Positions 1 to 8,701 of a stretch of DNA of 51,526 nucleotides are shown in pieces. Every line of letters starts with the position of its first letter. The stretch's first letter is position 1. A program made the translations under genes and the position numbers. A model generated the notes under the pieces. That model made no database searches. It had not been told where the DNA came from and saw only the letters and a list, made by a program, of their open reading frames with translations. The DNA comes from CAYPZT01 sp964415435 (GTDB taxonomy: Bacteria; Patescibacteriota; Microgenomatia; UBA1406; GWC2-37-13), in NCBI GenBank assembly GCA_964415435.1, contig CAYPZT010000003.1, forward strand, positions 1 to 51,526, given 5' to 3'.

Positions 1-882
1 TATGGAGCAATGATCGCGCTTTTTTTTATAATCACCTCACCCCTTTTCGTATTCGACCTTGTGCATGGATTCGACAATATCTTAGCCCCTCTAAAGTATA
101 TACAGGGAACCGCGGTATCCGGGACAAAGCCCTCATTTTTATCGGTAAGTACCATCAATCAACACTTCCATGTGCTCTGGCATGCCGCCGGGAGGATACT
201 TTTTTTGAGAGCACATAATAATATACAGGAGGAACACAATCTTGGTATTCATGGAAATCTTACTCCTGCAAACCCTCTTCTTGCTATGTTCACCTTCATC
301 ACTGTTTTATATTTCATATTCAAAAACTTCAAAAACACGAAAATTTCAATCATTGCATGGGCAATTATTTTTTATTTTTTCATATTTATTTTTTATCCGG
401 GTATCACGGGAGAGTATTTTTTATTGGCTCCGCTCACACTGGTGTTTATTGCGATGAGCTGGTTTATAAGCCGTTTCTCGATTTTTTATATAACTCTTTT
501 TACGGGAGCAGTCCTACTGGCTGGCAGTCTTGCCGTACTGACTTCAACCCAGGAACAGTACGGCCTTATAACCCGAAAACATCTTATTGAGAACGTTATG
601 ACCGTTGTTGACGAACAACCATTTTTACTTGAGACATATGGACCGGATGAAAGAAGTTATACGCCTTATGGCGGTTGGAGATACTTATTCAAAACGTATG
701 GTGCGACTCCGATCGGTGGACATGCTGACGAACATTTCGGATGGATTTACCCTGATGAACTTTCATCAGTTCAACCAGTCTATAGAGTACAGATTTATGA
801 AGGGCTTGCCAAACCTGACAGTAAGAACACTATCGGCATTTTTGCGGCAGGCGCTTATACTGCATATATCGTGAAAGAGTGA
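1..882 (+). CDS. Membrane glycosyltransferase-like protein, 5'-truncated by window edge
   Basis: The frame is open at base 1, so this is the 3' part of a gene that begins outside the window; about 293 residues are visible. Four hydrophobic segments (roughly residues 93-110, 116-136, 138-155 and 158-178) precede a soluble tail of about 115 residues rich in Tyr, Gly and Pro. A membrane domain followed by a soluble C-terminal domain fits the GT-C superfamily, enzymes that move sugars from polyprenyl-phosphate carriers on the outer membrane face. The catalytic N-terminus is not visible, so the family is inferred from layout and from the other GT-C genes in the window. A GT2 gene follows after 13 bp on the same strand. 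Confidence 0.55.
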   Translation, partial: YGAMIALFFIITSPLFVFDLVHGFDNILAPLKYIQGTAVSGTKPSFLSVSTINQHFHVLWHAAGRILFLRAHNNIQEEHNLGIHGNLTPANPLLAMFTFITVLYFIFKNFKNTKISIIAWAIIFYFFIFIFYPGITGEYFLLAPLTLVFIAMSWFISRFSIFYITLFTGAVLLAGSLAVLTSTQEQYGLITRKHLIENVMTVVDEQPFLLETYGPDERSYTPYGGWRYLFKTYGATPIGGHADEHFGWIYPDELSSVQPVYRVQIYEGLAKPDSKNTIGIFAAGAYTAYIVKE

Positions 883-895
883 TACACTAACATGT

Positions 896-1666
896 ATGAA
901 ACCCACCATAACTGCAGTGATACCGGCTCTGAACGAGCAAGAGCACATCCGCGACTGTGTAAAGAGTGTTTCCTGGTGTGACGAAGTAATCGTAATGTGG
1001 ATGGGCAAAGACAGGACAGGAAAAATCGCGAAAGAAATGGGAGCAACCGTGATCGAAAGAAATAAAACGGAGAAAAACGACTTCAAAAAGGTACAGGAAA
1101 ATATAAATTATGCGATCGACCATGCAAAAGGGTACTGGATACTGCGCATTGATGCAGATGAAGTGGTTACGCCTGAATTAAAGGAGGAGATTACGTTTGT
1201 AATTAGTCAAAGTCAGTTACAACTTGTGGCCTACGGTGTTCCTCGAAACCAGTATTTCTGGGGAGGATTCCTAAAGGGCGGCGACTGGGCATATGACCGA
1301 TTGATACGTCTCTTTAAAAAAGGTGCAGCACGATATGAGCCTGTTGTTGCTATACATGAACAGTTCAAAGTCGACGGACCGATAGGCTATCTAAAAAACC
1401 CTCTTTTGCATTATTCCCATCCCACACTTGAGGTTGCTGTAAACAAATTCAACTCATACACCTCCGCTCAGATATATGATATGCACGAAACATATGGAGA
1501 GGCAGTATTCAAAATGCTTACGCAACCACCCTATATTTTCTTACGCTGGATGACATGGCATAATGGGTGGAGAGACGGCTTGCGCGGCATCGTGGCCGGA
1601 GCATTCCGAGCATGGTATGAGTTTATGCTTTACGCAAAATATATCGAGAAAAAATTAGCAAAATAA
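896..1666 (+). CDS. GT2 family glycosyltransferase (WaaE/KdtX-like)
   Basis: A 256-residue GT-A fold glycosyltransferase. It opens with the family motif TAVIPALNEQEHI (residues 5-17) and has the metal-binding LRIDADE (residues 83-89, DxD = Asp86-Asp88). The C-terminal part (RWMTWHNGWRDG, then AFRAWYEFMLYAKY) is as in WaaE/KdtX-like enzymes that add a hexose to surface glycans. Oddly, residues 31-41 read VIVMWMGKDRT where the family normally has V-x-D-S-x-S-x-D-x-T, so the first nucleotide-binding Asp is lost. It may have altered donor binding or be impaired. It probably forms an operon with the upstream gene (13 bp gap) and the downstream small gene (1 bp gap). The cytosolic membrane-associated role is inferred. 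Confidence 0.85.
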   Translation: MKPTITAVIPALNEQEHIRDCVKSVSWCDEVIVMWMGKDRTGKIAKEMGATVIERNKTEKNDFKKVQENINYAIDHAKGYWILRIDADEVVTPELKEEITFVISQSQLQLVAYGVPRNQYFWGGFLKGGDWAYDRLIRLFKKGAARYEPVVAIHEQFKVDGPIGYLKNPLLHYSHPTLEVAVNKFNSYTSAQIYDMHETYGEAVFKMLTQPPYIFLRWMTWHNGWRDGLRGIVAGAFRAWYEFMLYAKYIEKKLAK

Positions 1667-1667
1667 T

Positions 1668-2009
1668 ATGGTGGAGCGGAAAAGACATTTAACGGTAAAA
1701 ACTGATCATCTAACACTAACCGGTAAGACCGAAACCCTGACAGTGTATCGTTTTTCTCCTAACACTCGATTTTGGACCGATGGCACGTTTGGATTTCGCG
1801 AGGGTTTTACCACGTCAGAAATTCAGGCGACGAAAGTTATGGATGGCAGGGGAAAGCAAATGAGTAAGAAAGGCAGAAAGGAATGGGAAGTTTATATTGG
1901 AGGAAGTGCAATTAATACTAAAGAACAAACATTCGGTTTGCAGCGTGGGACACACTTTTATACGTACGAAAAAGGTGCAGAGGTCAAAACAAACTCGACG
2001 CCACTTTAA
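1668..2009 (+). CDS. Hypothetical protein, 113 aa
   Basis: I do not recognise this 113-residue protein. It is basic, has no signal peptide or membrane segment, and is rich in Thr, Lys and Gly with alternating polar/hydrophobic stretches (HLTVKTDHLTLTGKTETL), suggesting a small beta-rich fold. Its ATG starts one base after the stop of the GT2 gene, so translation is probably coupled to it. The last 4 bp overlap, tail to tail, the stop of the convergent gmd gene. The coding call rests on length, position and plausible composition; the function is unknown. Confidence 0.55.
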   Translation: MVERKRHLTVKTDHLTLTGKTETLTVYRFSPNTRFWTDGTFGFREGFTTSEIQATKVMDGRGKQMSKKGRKEWEVYIGGSAINTKEQTFGLQRGTHFYTYEKGAEVKTNSTPL

Positions 2010-2980
2010 ACTCCGTGGCGTTTTAGATCTGCTTCAACCATCATCTTCACAAGTTCATGAAAACTTACTTTCGGTTTCCAGCCAAGTTTGTCATATGCCT
2101 TATCAGCCTTCGCCTTGAGGTCCGGAACTTCGGCGGGTCTTTTAAAGCGGGGATCAATCTTCACATATTTCTCCCAGTCCTGTATACCAGCTGATTTGAA
2201 CGCAAGCTCTACAAATTCCTTTACGGAGTGGTTTTCACCTGTACCCACAACATAATCATCGGGTGTTTCCTGCTGCAGCATGAGGTACATTGCTTCGACA
2301 TAATCACCAGCAAACCCCCAGTCACGTCTTGAGTCAAGGTTTCCAAGTAAAAGCTTATCTGCTTTTCCCGCTTTTATGCGCGCAACACCATCGGTGATCT
2401 TACGGGTTACAAACTGGATGCCTCGGATAGGGGACTCGTGATTAAATAAAATACCGTTGCAGGTAAAAAGTTTATAAGACTCACGGTAATTGACAGTCAT
2501 CCAGTAGGCATATACTTTTGAAATACCGTAAGGACTACGAGGATAGAACGGAGTATGTTCATCCTGATAACCATCTGTGTGTCCAAGTCCGAACATTTCC
2601 GAAGTGGAAGCCTGATAGAAACGTGTAGTTGGTGAAAAAGATTTTATAGCATTAAGCATATAAAGCACACCTAGCGCGTTTACCTCGCTTGTGAGCTTTG
2701 CCATCTCCCACGAGCCTCCAACGAATGACTGGGCTGCAAGATTGTATACCTCATCGGGTCGGAGACTTTTGACGATATTATAAAGCGATGCCTCATCAGT
2801 TAAGTCTCCGTCAATAAAATCAACCTTATCGGTAATACCTATATAATCAAGATTTTCAAAATTCGGGTTTGAATAGCGTCGTACCATTCCGTAGACTTTA
2901 TAGCCCTTTTCGAGAAGCAACTTTGCGAGATACGGACCGTCCTGACCTAAAATTCCTGTCACCAAAGCTGTTTTAGCCAT
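2006..2980 (-). CDS. gmd: GDP-mannose 4,6-dehydratase
   Basis: A 324-residue short-chain dehydrogenase/reductase that converts GDP-D-mannose to GDP-4-keto-6-deoxymannose, the precursor of fucose, rhamnose and perosamine type sugars. Visible features are the N-terminal NAD(P)-binding VTGILGQDGPYL (G-x-x-G-x-x-G), the MVRRYSNPN segment, NLAAQSFV, the catalytic STSEMFG and YGISK (Y-x-x-x-K), and the Gmd-typical NHESPIRG and SRRDWGFAGDYVEAM. The length is near the usual 320-370. It supplies deoxysugars to the neighbouring glycosyltransferases. No epimerase/reductase (fcl or rmd) is adjacent, so the final sugar cannot be told. Confidence 0.95.
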   Translation of the reverse strand: MAKTALVTGILGQDGPYLAKLLLEKGYKVYGMVRRYSNPNFENLDYIGITDKVDFIDGDLTDEASLYNIVKSLRPDEVYNLAAQSFVGGSWEMAKLTSEVNALGVLYMLNAIKSFSPTTRFYQASTSEMFGLGHTDGYQDEHTPFYPRSPYGISKVYAYWMTVNYRESYKLFTCNGILFNHESPIRGIQFVTRKITDGVARIKAGKADKLLLGNLDSRRDWGFAGDYVEAMYLMLQQETPDDYVVGTGENHSVKEFVELAFKSAGIQDWEKYVKIDPRFKRPAEVPDLKAKADKAYDKLGWKPKVSFHELVKMMVEADLKRHGV

Positions 2981-2988
2981 GTTTTGAT

Positions 2989-3018
2989 AGTATAAAAATC
3001 AATAATTGATACATTATA
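2989..3018 (-). promoter_or_regulatory. Tandem -10 boxes upstream of gmd
   Basis: On the minus strand TATACT (2989-2994) ends 8 nt before the gmd ATG. A second box, TATAAT with an upstream TGC (3013-3018), lies about 32 nt before it. The second box sits in the loop of an inverted repeat, TTGATAC (3006-3012) / GTATCAA (3023-3029), that could be an operator or a transcript hairpin. Confidence 0.45.
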
Positions 3019-3025
3019 GCACGTA

Positions 3026-4108
3026 TCAACTGGCGTAACTTCTTATTTCCCGAAGCAGCCTTTTTATATCCGGTTCAGAGTGGGCTGGGAAGTTTGCAAT
3101 ACGCATATGTTCTTTTTTATAGGGGCCATATCCTGCGCCCACAACGATATTCTTCTTTTTAAGATGAGAAATGAGCTCTGCTGAACCTCCCTTTACACGA
3201 ATAATAATGACAGTTGTTGAGCGGACCGATTGACGGGCAAACGTCTCAAAGCCATCACGCTTTTCAAAGAAGGAGTAGAGGAGTGATGCCTTTTTATCTG
3301 TATCCTTTCTTATTGAGCTGATCCCGCGTTTTAGAAAGTCTGAACTGACCTTTGCGAGAAGATAAAGATCAAGGACATTCGGTGTCTCGGGTGTTTGGTT
3401 TTTGAGACTATATTTTAGGAGTCTCTCGAAACGGTGATAACTGCCAACTGATCTGCCTTTCTTTTGTAGGTTTAGCGATTTTTTTATTGCTCGTGGACTG
3501 ACTATAAGTACTCCCAAACCTGAAGGCAGTCCAAAACCTTTTTGTACAGAAAAGAACGTGCAGTCCACAAGCGTCATGTCAAAACTCGGGTAGGGGACAG
3601 AGGAGACTATATCCAGCGCGACAAGCATATTAGGGTATCGTTTACGTGCATGCGACAGGCATTCTAGGGGTAGAGCGACGCCGGTGCTCGTTTCGTTGTG
3701 AGTGAAGCATATGATCTCCGCTTTTTTGGGAACATTTATTTTTAGACAGTCTATGTAATCTCCATCTTCCACCTTATATGTTATTGCGGTCTTGCCGAGA
3801 GACACAGCGATATTCTGGAATGTATTCGAGAAAGCGCCATCCACCAAATGAAAGCTCGTTTTTTCCACGCAGTTTTCTATGATCCGCTCCATTGCTTCCG
3901 TACCTGAGGAAAGATAAAAAACATGATAGTCGGCCGGTACTCGCAACAGTTTTCTTATATTGTCAGTTGCTTGTTTATAGATTTCTTGAAACACGCTACT
4001 TCGGTGCGAAATAGACGCAATATTTTTCCTCATTGCGGTCCTTATGTGCTTTTCAACGGTCGGGTAAAGCTGCGATGGACCGGGTGTAAAGAAAAGAGTC
4101 TTATTCAT
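3026..4108 (-). CDS. serC: Class V aminotransferase, phosphoserine aminotransferase-like
   Basis: A 360-residue PLP-dependent fold-type I class V aminotransferase. It starts FFTPGPSQLYP, as phosphoserine and serine-pyruvate aminotransferases do. It has the cofactor-contacting SSGTEAME (67-74), FTHNETSTGV, the Asp of ALDIVSS (Asp166) and the PLP lysine in FFSVQKGFGLPSG (Lys190). It starts 3 bp after the stop of the SerB-SerA fusion gene on the same strand. With that neighbour the two genes cover all three steps from 3-phosphoglycerate to serine. The assignment to phosphohydroxypyruvate as substrate rests mainly on this context; the class V fold alone would also allow alanine-glyoxylate transamination. 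Confidence 0.85.
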   Translation of the reverse strand: MNKTLFFTPGPSQLYPTVEKHIRTAMRKNIASISHRSSVFQEIYKQATDNIRKLLRVPADYHVFYLSSGTEAMERIIENCVEKTSFHLVDGAFSNTFQNIAVSLGKTAITYKVEDGDYIDCLKINVPKKAEIICFTHNETSTGVALPLECLSHARKRYPNMLVALDIVSSVPYPSFDMTLVDCTFFSVQKGFGLPSGLGVLIVSPRAIKKSLNLQKKGRSVGSYHRFERLLKYSLKNQTPETPNVLDLYLLAKVSSDFLKRGISSIRKDTDKKASLLYSFFEKRDGFETFARQSVRSTTVIIIRVKGGSAELISHLKKKNIVVGAGYGPYKKEHMRIANFPAHSEPDIKRLLREIRSYAS

Positions 4109-4111
4109 AGA

Positions 4112-6001
4112 TCAATAAAGAATCCTTAAGCGGATCGTTCCTGAAATATTTCGCAGTTCTTTTATGACAACTGGGTCATATTTTTTTCCGACATCCGTAA
4201 TCACGTATCCTATATAGTCATTCGTCTTGAGAAACTGGCCCTCGATGTTTATTTTGTTGGTTCCCAGAACACTATTTATAGATGCGAGCACACCAGGCTT
4301 GTTTTCATGGATGTGAATAAGCCTGTGACCATGCCTGAGGGCAGGCAGTTGCACCTCAGGAAAATTAAGGGACAGTACAGTACTGCCGCTATTGACAAAC
4401 TGGATTATTTTCTCCGACACAAACTCTCCGATGGCAAGCTGTGCCTCGGCAGTAGAGCCTGCAATGTGTGGCGTCAGGATTACGTTTTTCAAGCCTTGTA
4501 AAGGTACGTGCAGTTTTTTATTGTTATTTTCGGGTTCACTGGGGTACACGTCAACTGCGGCACCGGCAATATGACCTGTCTCCAATGCAGCAGCCAGCGC
4601 GGAAAGATCAACGACAAAACCCCGGCTCAAGTTTAGAAACAACGCGCCTTTTTTCATGAGTGATAATTCTGGTTTACCTATGAGATTATGATTTTCGGGT
4701 TTGCCGCTCACGTGTATCGTTACGATGTCAGCCTCTTTCAACAGTTCCTTTAGATTTCTACACCTTCTGGCGTTCCCGAGCGCGAGCTTCTCGGAGGTGT
4801 TATAAAAAATAACTTTCATACCCAACTGCTCGGCAAGGACTGACACCTGTGAGCCGATATTCCCGTATCCGACAATTCCCAAAGTCTTGCCTCGTATTTC
4901 ATGCGATCCTTCCGCCGATTTATCCCAGATACCCTTATGAAGTAGTGCGCTTTTGTCAGCAATTCTCCTCACGAGCATTATCATCTCGCCCAGAGCAAGC
5001 TCTGCAACACTTCGGGTATTTGAGTGGGGAGCATTGAATACGACTATACCTCGCTTAGCGCTTTCAGCCAGATCAACGTGATTGAACCCAACCGTAAACG
5101 TGCCTATCGCAAGGAGCTTTCGTGCTTTTTGTAAAACACGCGGTGTTATAGAGGTACGTGTCCGAATACCAAGTATCGATACATCTGCAATTTTTTCTTC
5201 AAGTTCCTTTTCAGAGAGAGCACTTTTTATTTCTTCGATCTGGTACCCCTCCTTCCTAAATCTCTCGACGGCTTTGCTATGAATATTCTCGAGAAGTAAA
5301 ACCTTTATTTTGCTTTTGGGAAAGGAGTAAGCACGGGGAAGATTGTAACGGTAAAGAAACTCATCGAAGTTAGGAAGAATATAGTCCGCTTTGTCAACGA
5401 CGGCATCCCGGCGGATATTTTCACAAAATACAAAAAAACGTTTTGCCTGACCTGACTTTTTTAGCTCATAATCGGTATATCCGTCCCCTATAACAAATAT
5501 TTTGCCGTCAAGTTTCAGATTTTTAAGGGCCAGAATTTTGCCGCCGCTTTTTGATAGGGGATTTTTTGAATCGTAGCCCGCAATATTTCCCTTGGCATTG
5601 TAGATAAAGGTGTTCGCCAGAATGTGGTCTGCAGATATGTCAAACGACTTGAAGAGGGGAATCATATAATCACGGAACCCGCCGGAGATTATGTAAATGA
5701 CATCTTTATATTTGCGGAAAAATTCCTTGTTACGCTTCATTGAGGGCGTAATCTTTTTGTTAAGAAGCGCTGCAAGTTTCTGGACGTCGGATCTATCGGC
5801 ATCAAAGAGCCGAAGACGGCTCCGCAGTGAATCCTGAAAACTTATCTTCCCGTCCATACCATCTTTGGTAATTTGTTCAAGCTTTCTGACGATGGCGTCC
5901 CTTTTTGGATTTTTTATCAGTGCGATTCTTGCGAGTTCATCCAGTGTTTCTATCTGCACGAAAGTGCTGTCAAAATCGATTATATAGTAGGTTTTTGCCA
6001 T
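4112..6001 (-). CDS. serB-serA: SerB-SerA fusion: phosphoserine phosphatase + D-3-phosphoglycerate dehydrogenase
   Basis: A 629-residue two-enzyme fusion. Residues 1 to about 215 are a HAD phosphatase of the SerB type: nucleophile motif IIDFDST (Asp9, Asp11), motif II ISGG (Ser106), motif IV IGDGYTD (Asp173, Asp177). Residues about 230-555 are a D-isomer 2-hydroxyacid dehydrogenase: Rossmann motif GIVGYGNIGS (376-384), catalytic Arg in NLSRG (Arg460), Glu in VDVYPSEP (Glu489) and His in TPHIAGST (His512). Residues about 560-629 form an ACT-like regulatory tail, as in short SerA proteins that serine feedback-inhibits. The first and last enzymes of serine synthesis are thus on one chain, with SerC encoded 3 bp downstream. 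A -10 box lies 7 nt before the ATG. Confidence 0.93.
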   Translation of the reverse strand: MAKTYYIIDFDSTFVQIETLDELARIALIKNPKRDAIVRKLEQITKDGMDGKISFQDSLRSRLRLFDADRSDVQKLAALLNKKITPSMKRNKEFFRKYKDVIYIISGGFRDYMIPLFKSFDISADHILANTFIYNAKGNIAGYDSKNPLSKSGGKILALKNLKLDGKIFVIGDGYTDYELKKSGQAKRFFVFCENIRRDAVVDKADYILPNFDEFLYRYNLPRAYSFPKSKIKVLLLENIHSKAVERFRKEGYQIEEIKSALSEKELEEKIADVSILGIRTRTSITPRVLQKARKLLAIGTFTVGFNHVDLAESAKRGIVVFNAPHSNTRSVAELALGEMIMLVRRIADKSALLHKGIWDKSAEGSHEIRGKTLGIVGYGNIGSQVSVLAEQLGMKVIFYNTSEKLALGNARRCRNLKELLKEADIVTIHVSGKPENHNLIGKPELSLMKKGALFLNLSRGFVVDLSALAAALETGHIAGAAVDVYPSEPENNNKKLHVPLQGLKNVILTPHIAGSTAEAQLAIGEFVSEKIIQFVNSGSTVLSLNFPEVQLPALRHGHRLIHIHENKPGVLASINSVLGTNKINIEGQFLKTNDYIGYVITDVGKKYDPVVIKELRNISGTIRLRILY

Positions 6002-6052
6002 GATGGGTATTATAACACTGACACATGTCCTGCATCTGCTACAATAAATCCT
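6002..6052. promoter_or_regulatory. Divergent promoter pair serBA / flippase
   Basis: In 51 bp between two divergent starts there is a minus-strand TATAAT (6009-6014) ending 7 nt before the serB-serA ATG, and a plus-strand TACAAT (6040-6045) preceded by TGC and ending 7 nt before the flippase ATG. Neither start has a Shine-Dalgarno, so both transcripts are probably leaderless. Confidence 0.55.
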
Positions 6053-7333
6053 ATGATCGAAAAGCTTTTAGCCTTCGTTAACAAGCCGACCAGCAAACAT
6101 GTCATCATAAATACGCTTGGCAACTACCTGAATGTATTTTTTACGGCGCTTTTTGCCCTGATTCTTGTTCGTATCCTAAGTCCGGCACAGTATGGCGTCT
6201 TGAGCGTACTGCTGGGAATAGCCTATGTACTTGCCAACGTGCTTGACTTCGGCACAACGGCGACAATCTATTCATATTTTCCGCTCCTCTATGAAAAGCG
6301 GTCGGAGAGGCTCTACACTTTCATCAAAAGCACGTTTTTCTACCAGTCCCTCTTTTCGTTTATAGTGATCGGGTTCCTCCTGGTGTTCTTTCCATTTCTT
6401 GACCGCTCTTTTTTTAGGACAGGTGCGCCGACATGGGAGCTCTATCTTACCGCGATTTCTGTACTTTTTTTTATCTGGCAGAACTTCGTTTTGAATATTT
6501 TGTTTGCGGCAAAAAAGTTTTTCCATGCCAATCTGTACCTCAACATTTCCAATGTCCTCAAAACCCTACTTATTTTATTTTTTGCATACGCCGGAATGGT
6601 ATCGGTGGGTGCGGTCATTTTTACCTTTGGGATATTGGGGCCTCTTATCTTTTTCCTTATATTACTGGTTCAGAAAAAGGACCTGTTTTTTATTCTTTCT
6701 AAATCAAAAATCGACCGCAATGAATTTAAGTTTGGCTATACGCTGACATATTTTGCCGCTTCGCAGTTTTTTAATCTAGGTCTTCGGATGGATCTCTTTC
6801 TTTTGTCTTATTTCGGCAATAAAGATGATGTGGGATTTTATGGTCTTTCACAGAAAATCATCCTCACCGTTATAACAACGGTAGTAAGCATCACGCAGGT
6901 TCTCTCTCCATCCTTTTCCAGTATCAAAACTCAAAAAGAGGCATGGTCTCATATCAAAACAGGATTCTTGTACTTGCTTTTGCCGTCGGCTTTGTTTGTT
7001 CTCCTCTTTATCCTGCCGACAAACATATATCAGCTTTTTTTCACCAGTAAGTTCACGGCCACTGTCCCCATTACGCGCGCTCTAAGTCTTCCGTTTATCG
7101 TATATACCCTAGGAAGCCTTCCAATGCTTATCCTTCTTTATACGGTAAAGAAACCCGCTTATATTCTATATACCAACATTATATTTTTCGTCGTTTTTTC
7201 CGCACTGTGTTGGTACCTTATACCCATGTGGGGAGTGATGGGACCACCGGTTGCGATAGGAATAGCACTGTTTCTCACGTCTGGTTTGCAAACACTTGCA
7301 GCAATCAAAGAATTTCGACGTTTAGCTCCATAA
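6053..7333 (+). CDS. Polysaccharide flippase, Wzx/MATE-like (MOP superfamily)
   Basis: A membrane protein of 426 residues with about 12-14 hydrophobic helices. The N-terminus carries the Wzx/polysaccharide_synt signature (HVIINTLGNYLNVFF then RILSPAQYGVLSV). Such proteins flip polyprenyl-pyrophosphate-linked oligosaccharides across the membrane, which matches the surrounding glycosyltransferases. The open frame extends 60 codons further upstream, but that part overlaps the start of serB-serA antisense and looks non-coding. ATG 6053 starts the recognisable family sequence and lies 7 nt after a -10 box. The 3' end overlaps the convergent GT-C gene by 29 bp. Confidence 0.88.
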   Translation: MIEKLLAFVNKPTSKHVIINTLGNYLNVFFTALFALILVRILSPAQYGVLSVLLGIAYVLANVLDFGTTATIYSYFPLLYEKRSERLYTFIKSTFFYQSLFSFIVIGFLLVFFPFLDRSFFRTGAPTWELYLTAISVLFFIWQNFVLNILFAAKKFFHANLYLNISNVLKTLLILFFAYAGMVSVGAVIFTFGILGPLIFFLILLVQKKDLFFILSKSKIDRNEFKFGYTLTYFAASQFFNLGLRMDLFLLSYFGNKDDVGFYGLSQKIILTVITTVVSITQVLSPSFSSIKTQKEAWSHIKTGFLYLLLPSALFVLLFILPTNIYQLFFTSKFTATVPITRALSLPFIVYTLGSLPMLILLYTVKKPAYILYTNIIFFVVFSALCWYLIPMWGVMGPPVAIGIALFLTSGLQTLAAIKEFRRLAP

Positions 7334-8684
7334 AGGGAGGAGCGAAGCTTTTCCATTCTTCGTACTGAAGTCCTCTTACACTGTAGGTTGCGGCTTTTCT
7401 ATATCCACCCTGATGAAGCGGAGCTGCATAGTCATAACCGTAAATATCCGCCGTATAGGGAATCACAGTAATAGATTCCGTTGGCTTTGTTGTGGATAAG
7501 GTTCTAAGCTCAATGATAGGCAGTCGCGCATGTTCCCCCAAGGAAACATAATATTTCAGGGGATCGGATGAAGGTAGGATCATATAGACAGGAGTACCTG
7601 GTAAGTTACGTACCAGTTCACGCCAGTTTTCGCGGTGAAACTGTGGCATAAAAAGATAAAGACACGACCAAATAATAAATCCCGCAAGAACCATACCTTT
7701 TGCGGCTGGACCTGTCGAAAGAGCGATAAGGACCGCAATAAGCGGGATAAGATAGATAAACCTAAAGTACTGCAGTACCGGCGTAAAAAATGAAAACAAA
7801 AATCCCAACACTAGTGTGAGAAAAACAATTATAAGAAGGGTTCTACTTTTGAATCCGCCTAATAAAGTAAATAGCGAGATTACAGCCGTCCAGATGCCTG
7901 CAACTGCAAAGAAAACTATTTTCGGCTCCATGCTTATTCTGCCGGTGAAAAACTTGAGAGGTATAAGTACGAGATTTTTGATGCTTGCCGGTCCCAGTGC
8001 CTGCTTCCAGTTGAGAACTACAGAAACAGTAGTTCTCGCGTTATCAAGTTGCATCAAAAGTAGGGGAGAGAGAAGTATAACTGCGGCAAGAAGGCCGCCC
8101 ATAAAAAGAACTGGAAGCTTCCTTTTTTTAATACTTGAATATACGAGTACCGCGGTGATAGGGAAGATTGATCCGTAAAATGTGCAGAAGCTTAAAAAAG
8201 AAAAGACATTAAAAAGAAGCACGTCGCGAAGCAATGTTTTTTTTACATTTTTTTCCGTACGGATATAGAAGTAAAACATCGCCGTCAAAAAAAACGTCAC
8301 CATCATATACATTCTGGCTTCCTGCGAATAGTACAAAACGAGCGGATTGAATAAAAAGAATGCGGCCGCCCATAATCCGGCAGACTCATTTTTCAGCAAT
8401 GTTCCTATTCGATAAACTACGTATCCTGTGGCGAGGGAAAATAGCACCGACGGCAGGCGGAGGACAATCTCGGAATTCCCGAAGAGTAAAACCCATACCT
8501 TCATAAAGAGATAGTAAAGAGGCGGATGGAAATCAAACCGTAAAAACTCCGTAAAAAGTGTGACAAAACTATGGGTACGTACAGTTACGGCTGTAGTCGC
8601 CTCATCAAGCCATAGCGACTGGTCGAGCGCCCAAAGACGAAGGAGAAATGCCGCGGCAAGAAGAAGTGACATTTTTAACTTCAT
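7305..8684 (-). CDS. GT-C family membrane glycosyltransferase (PMT/ArnT-like)
   Basis: A 459-residue multi-pass protein with 10 or more hydrophobic segments. The first periplasmic loop starts LWLDEATTAV, holding the acidic pair (Asp27-Glu28) expected for the catalytic Asp of GT-C enzymes, and continues FHPPLYYLFMK, typical of the PMT_2 group. A soluble tail of about 90 residues (ENWRELVRNLPGTPVYMIL onwards) follows the last helix. It would transfer sugar from a polyprenyl-phosphate donor outside the membrane. Acceptor and sugar are not predictable. It shares a symmetric -10 box with the divergent Cys-rich gene 17 bp away, and its 3' end overlaps the flippase gene. Confidence 0.85.
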   Translation of the reverse strand: MKLKMSLLLAAAFLLRLWALDQSLWLDEATTAVTVRTHSFVTLFTEFLRFDFHPPLYYLFMKVWVLLFGNSEIVLRLPSVLFSLATGYVVYRIGTLLKNESAGLWAAAFFLFNPLVLYYSQEARMYMMVTFFLTAMFYFYIRTEKNVKKTLLRDVLLFNVFSFLSFCTFYGSIFPITAVLVYSSIKKRKLPVLFMGGLLAAVILLSPLLLMQLDNARTTVSVVLNWKQALGPASIKNLVLIPLKFFTGRISMEPKIVFFAVAGIWTAVISLFTLLGGFKSRTLLIIVFLTLVLGFLFSFFTPVLQYFRFIYLIPLIAVLIALSTGPAAKGMVLAGFIIWSCLYLFMPQFHRENWRELVRNLPGTPVYMILPSSDPLKYYVSLGEHARLPIIELRTLSTTKPTESITVIPYTADIYGYDYAAPLHQGGYRKAATYSVRGLQYEEWKSFAPPFMELNVEIL

Positions 8685-8688
8685 GAGC

Positions 8689-8696
8689 TAATATTA
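8689..8696. promoter_or_regulatory. Palindromic bidirectional -10 element
   Basis: The palindrome TAATATTA gives a TAATAT -10 box on both strands. The plus-strand copy ends 7 nt before ATG 8702 and the minus-strand copy ends 6 nt before ATG 8684. A single symmetric element would drive two divergent, near-leaderless transcripts. Confidence 0.45.
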
Positions 8697-8701
8697 CTAG
8701 T

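Noticed and set aside
5873..6052. 60-codon N-terminal extension of the flippase
   Set aside because: It is antisense to the start of serB-serA, contains no flippase family sequence, and the -10 box lies at 6040-6045, downstream of it.
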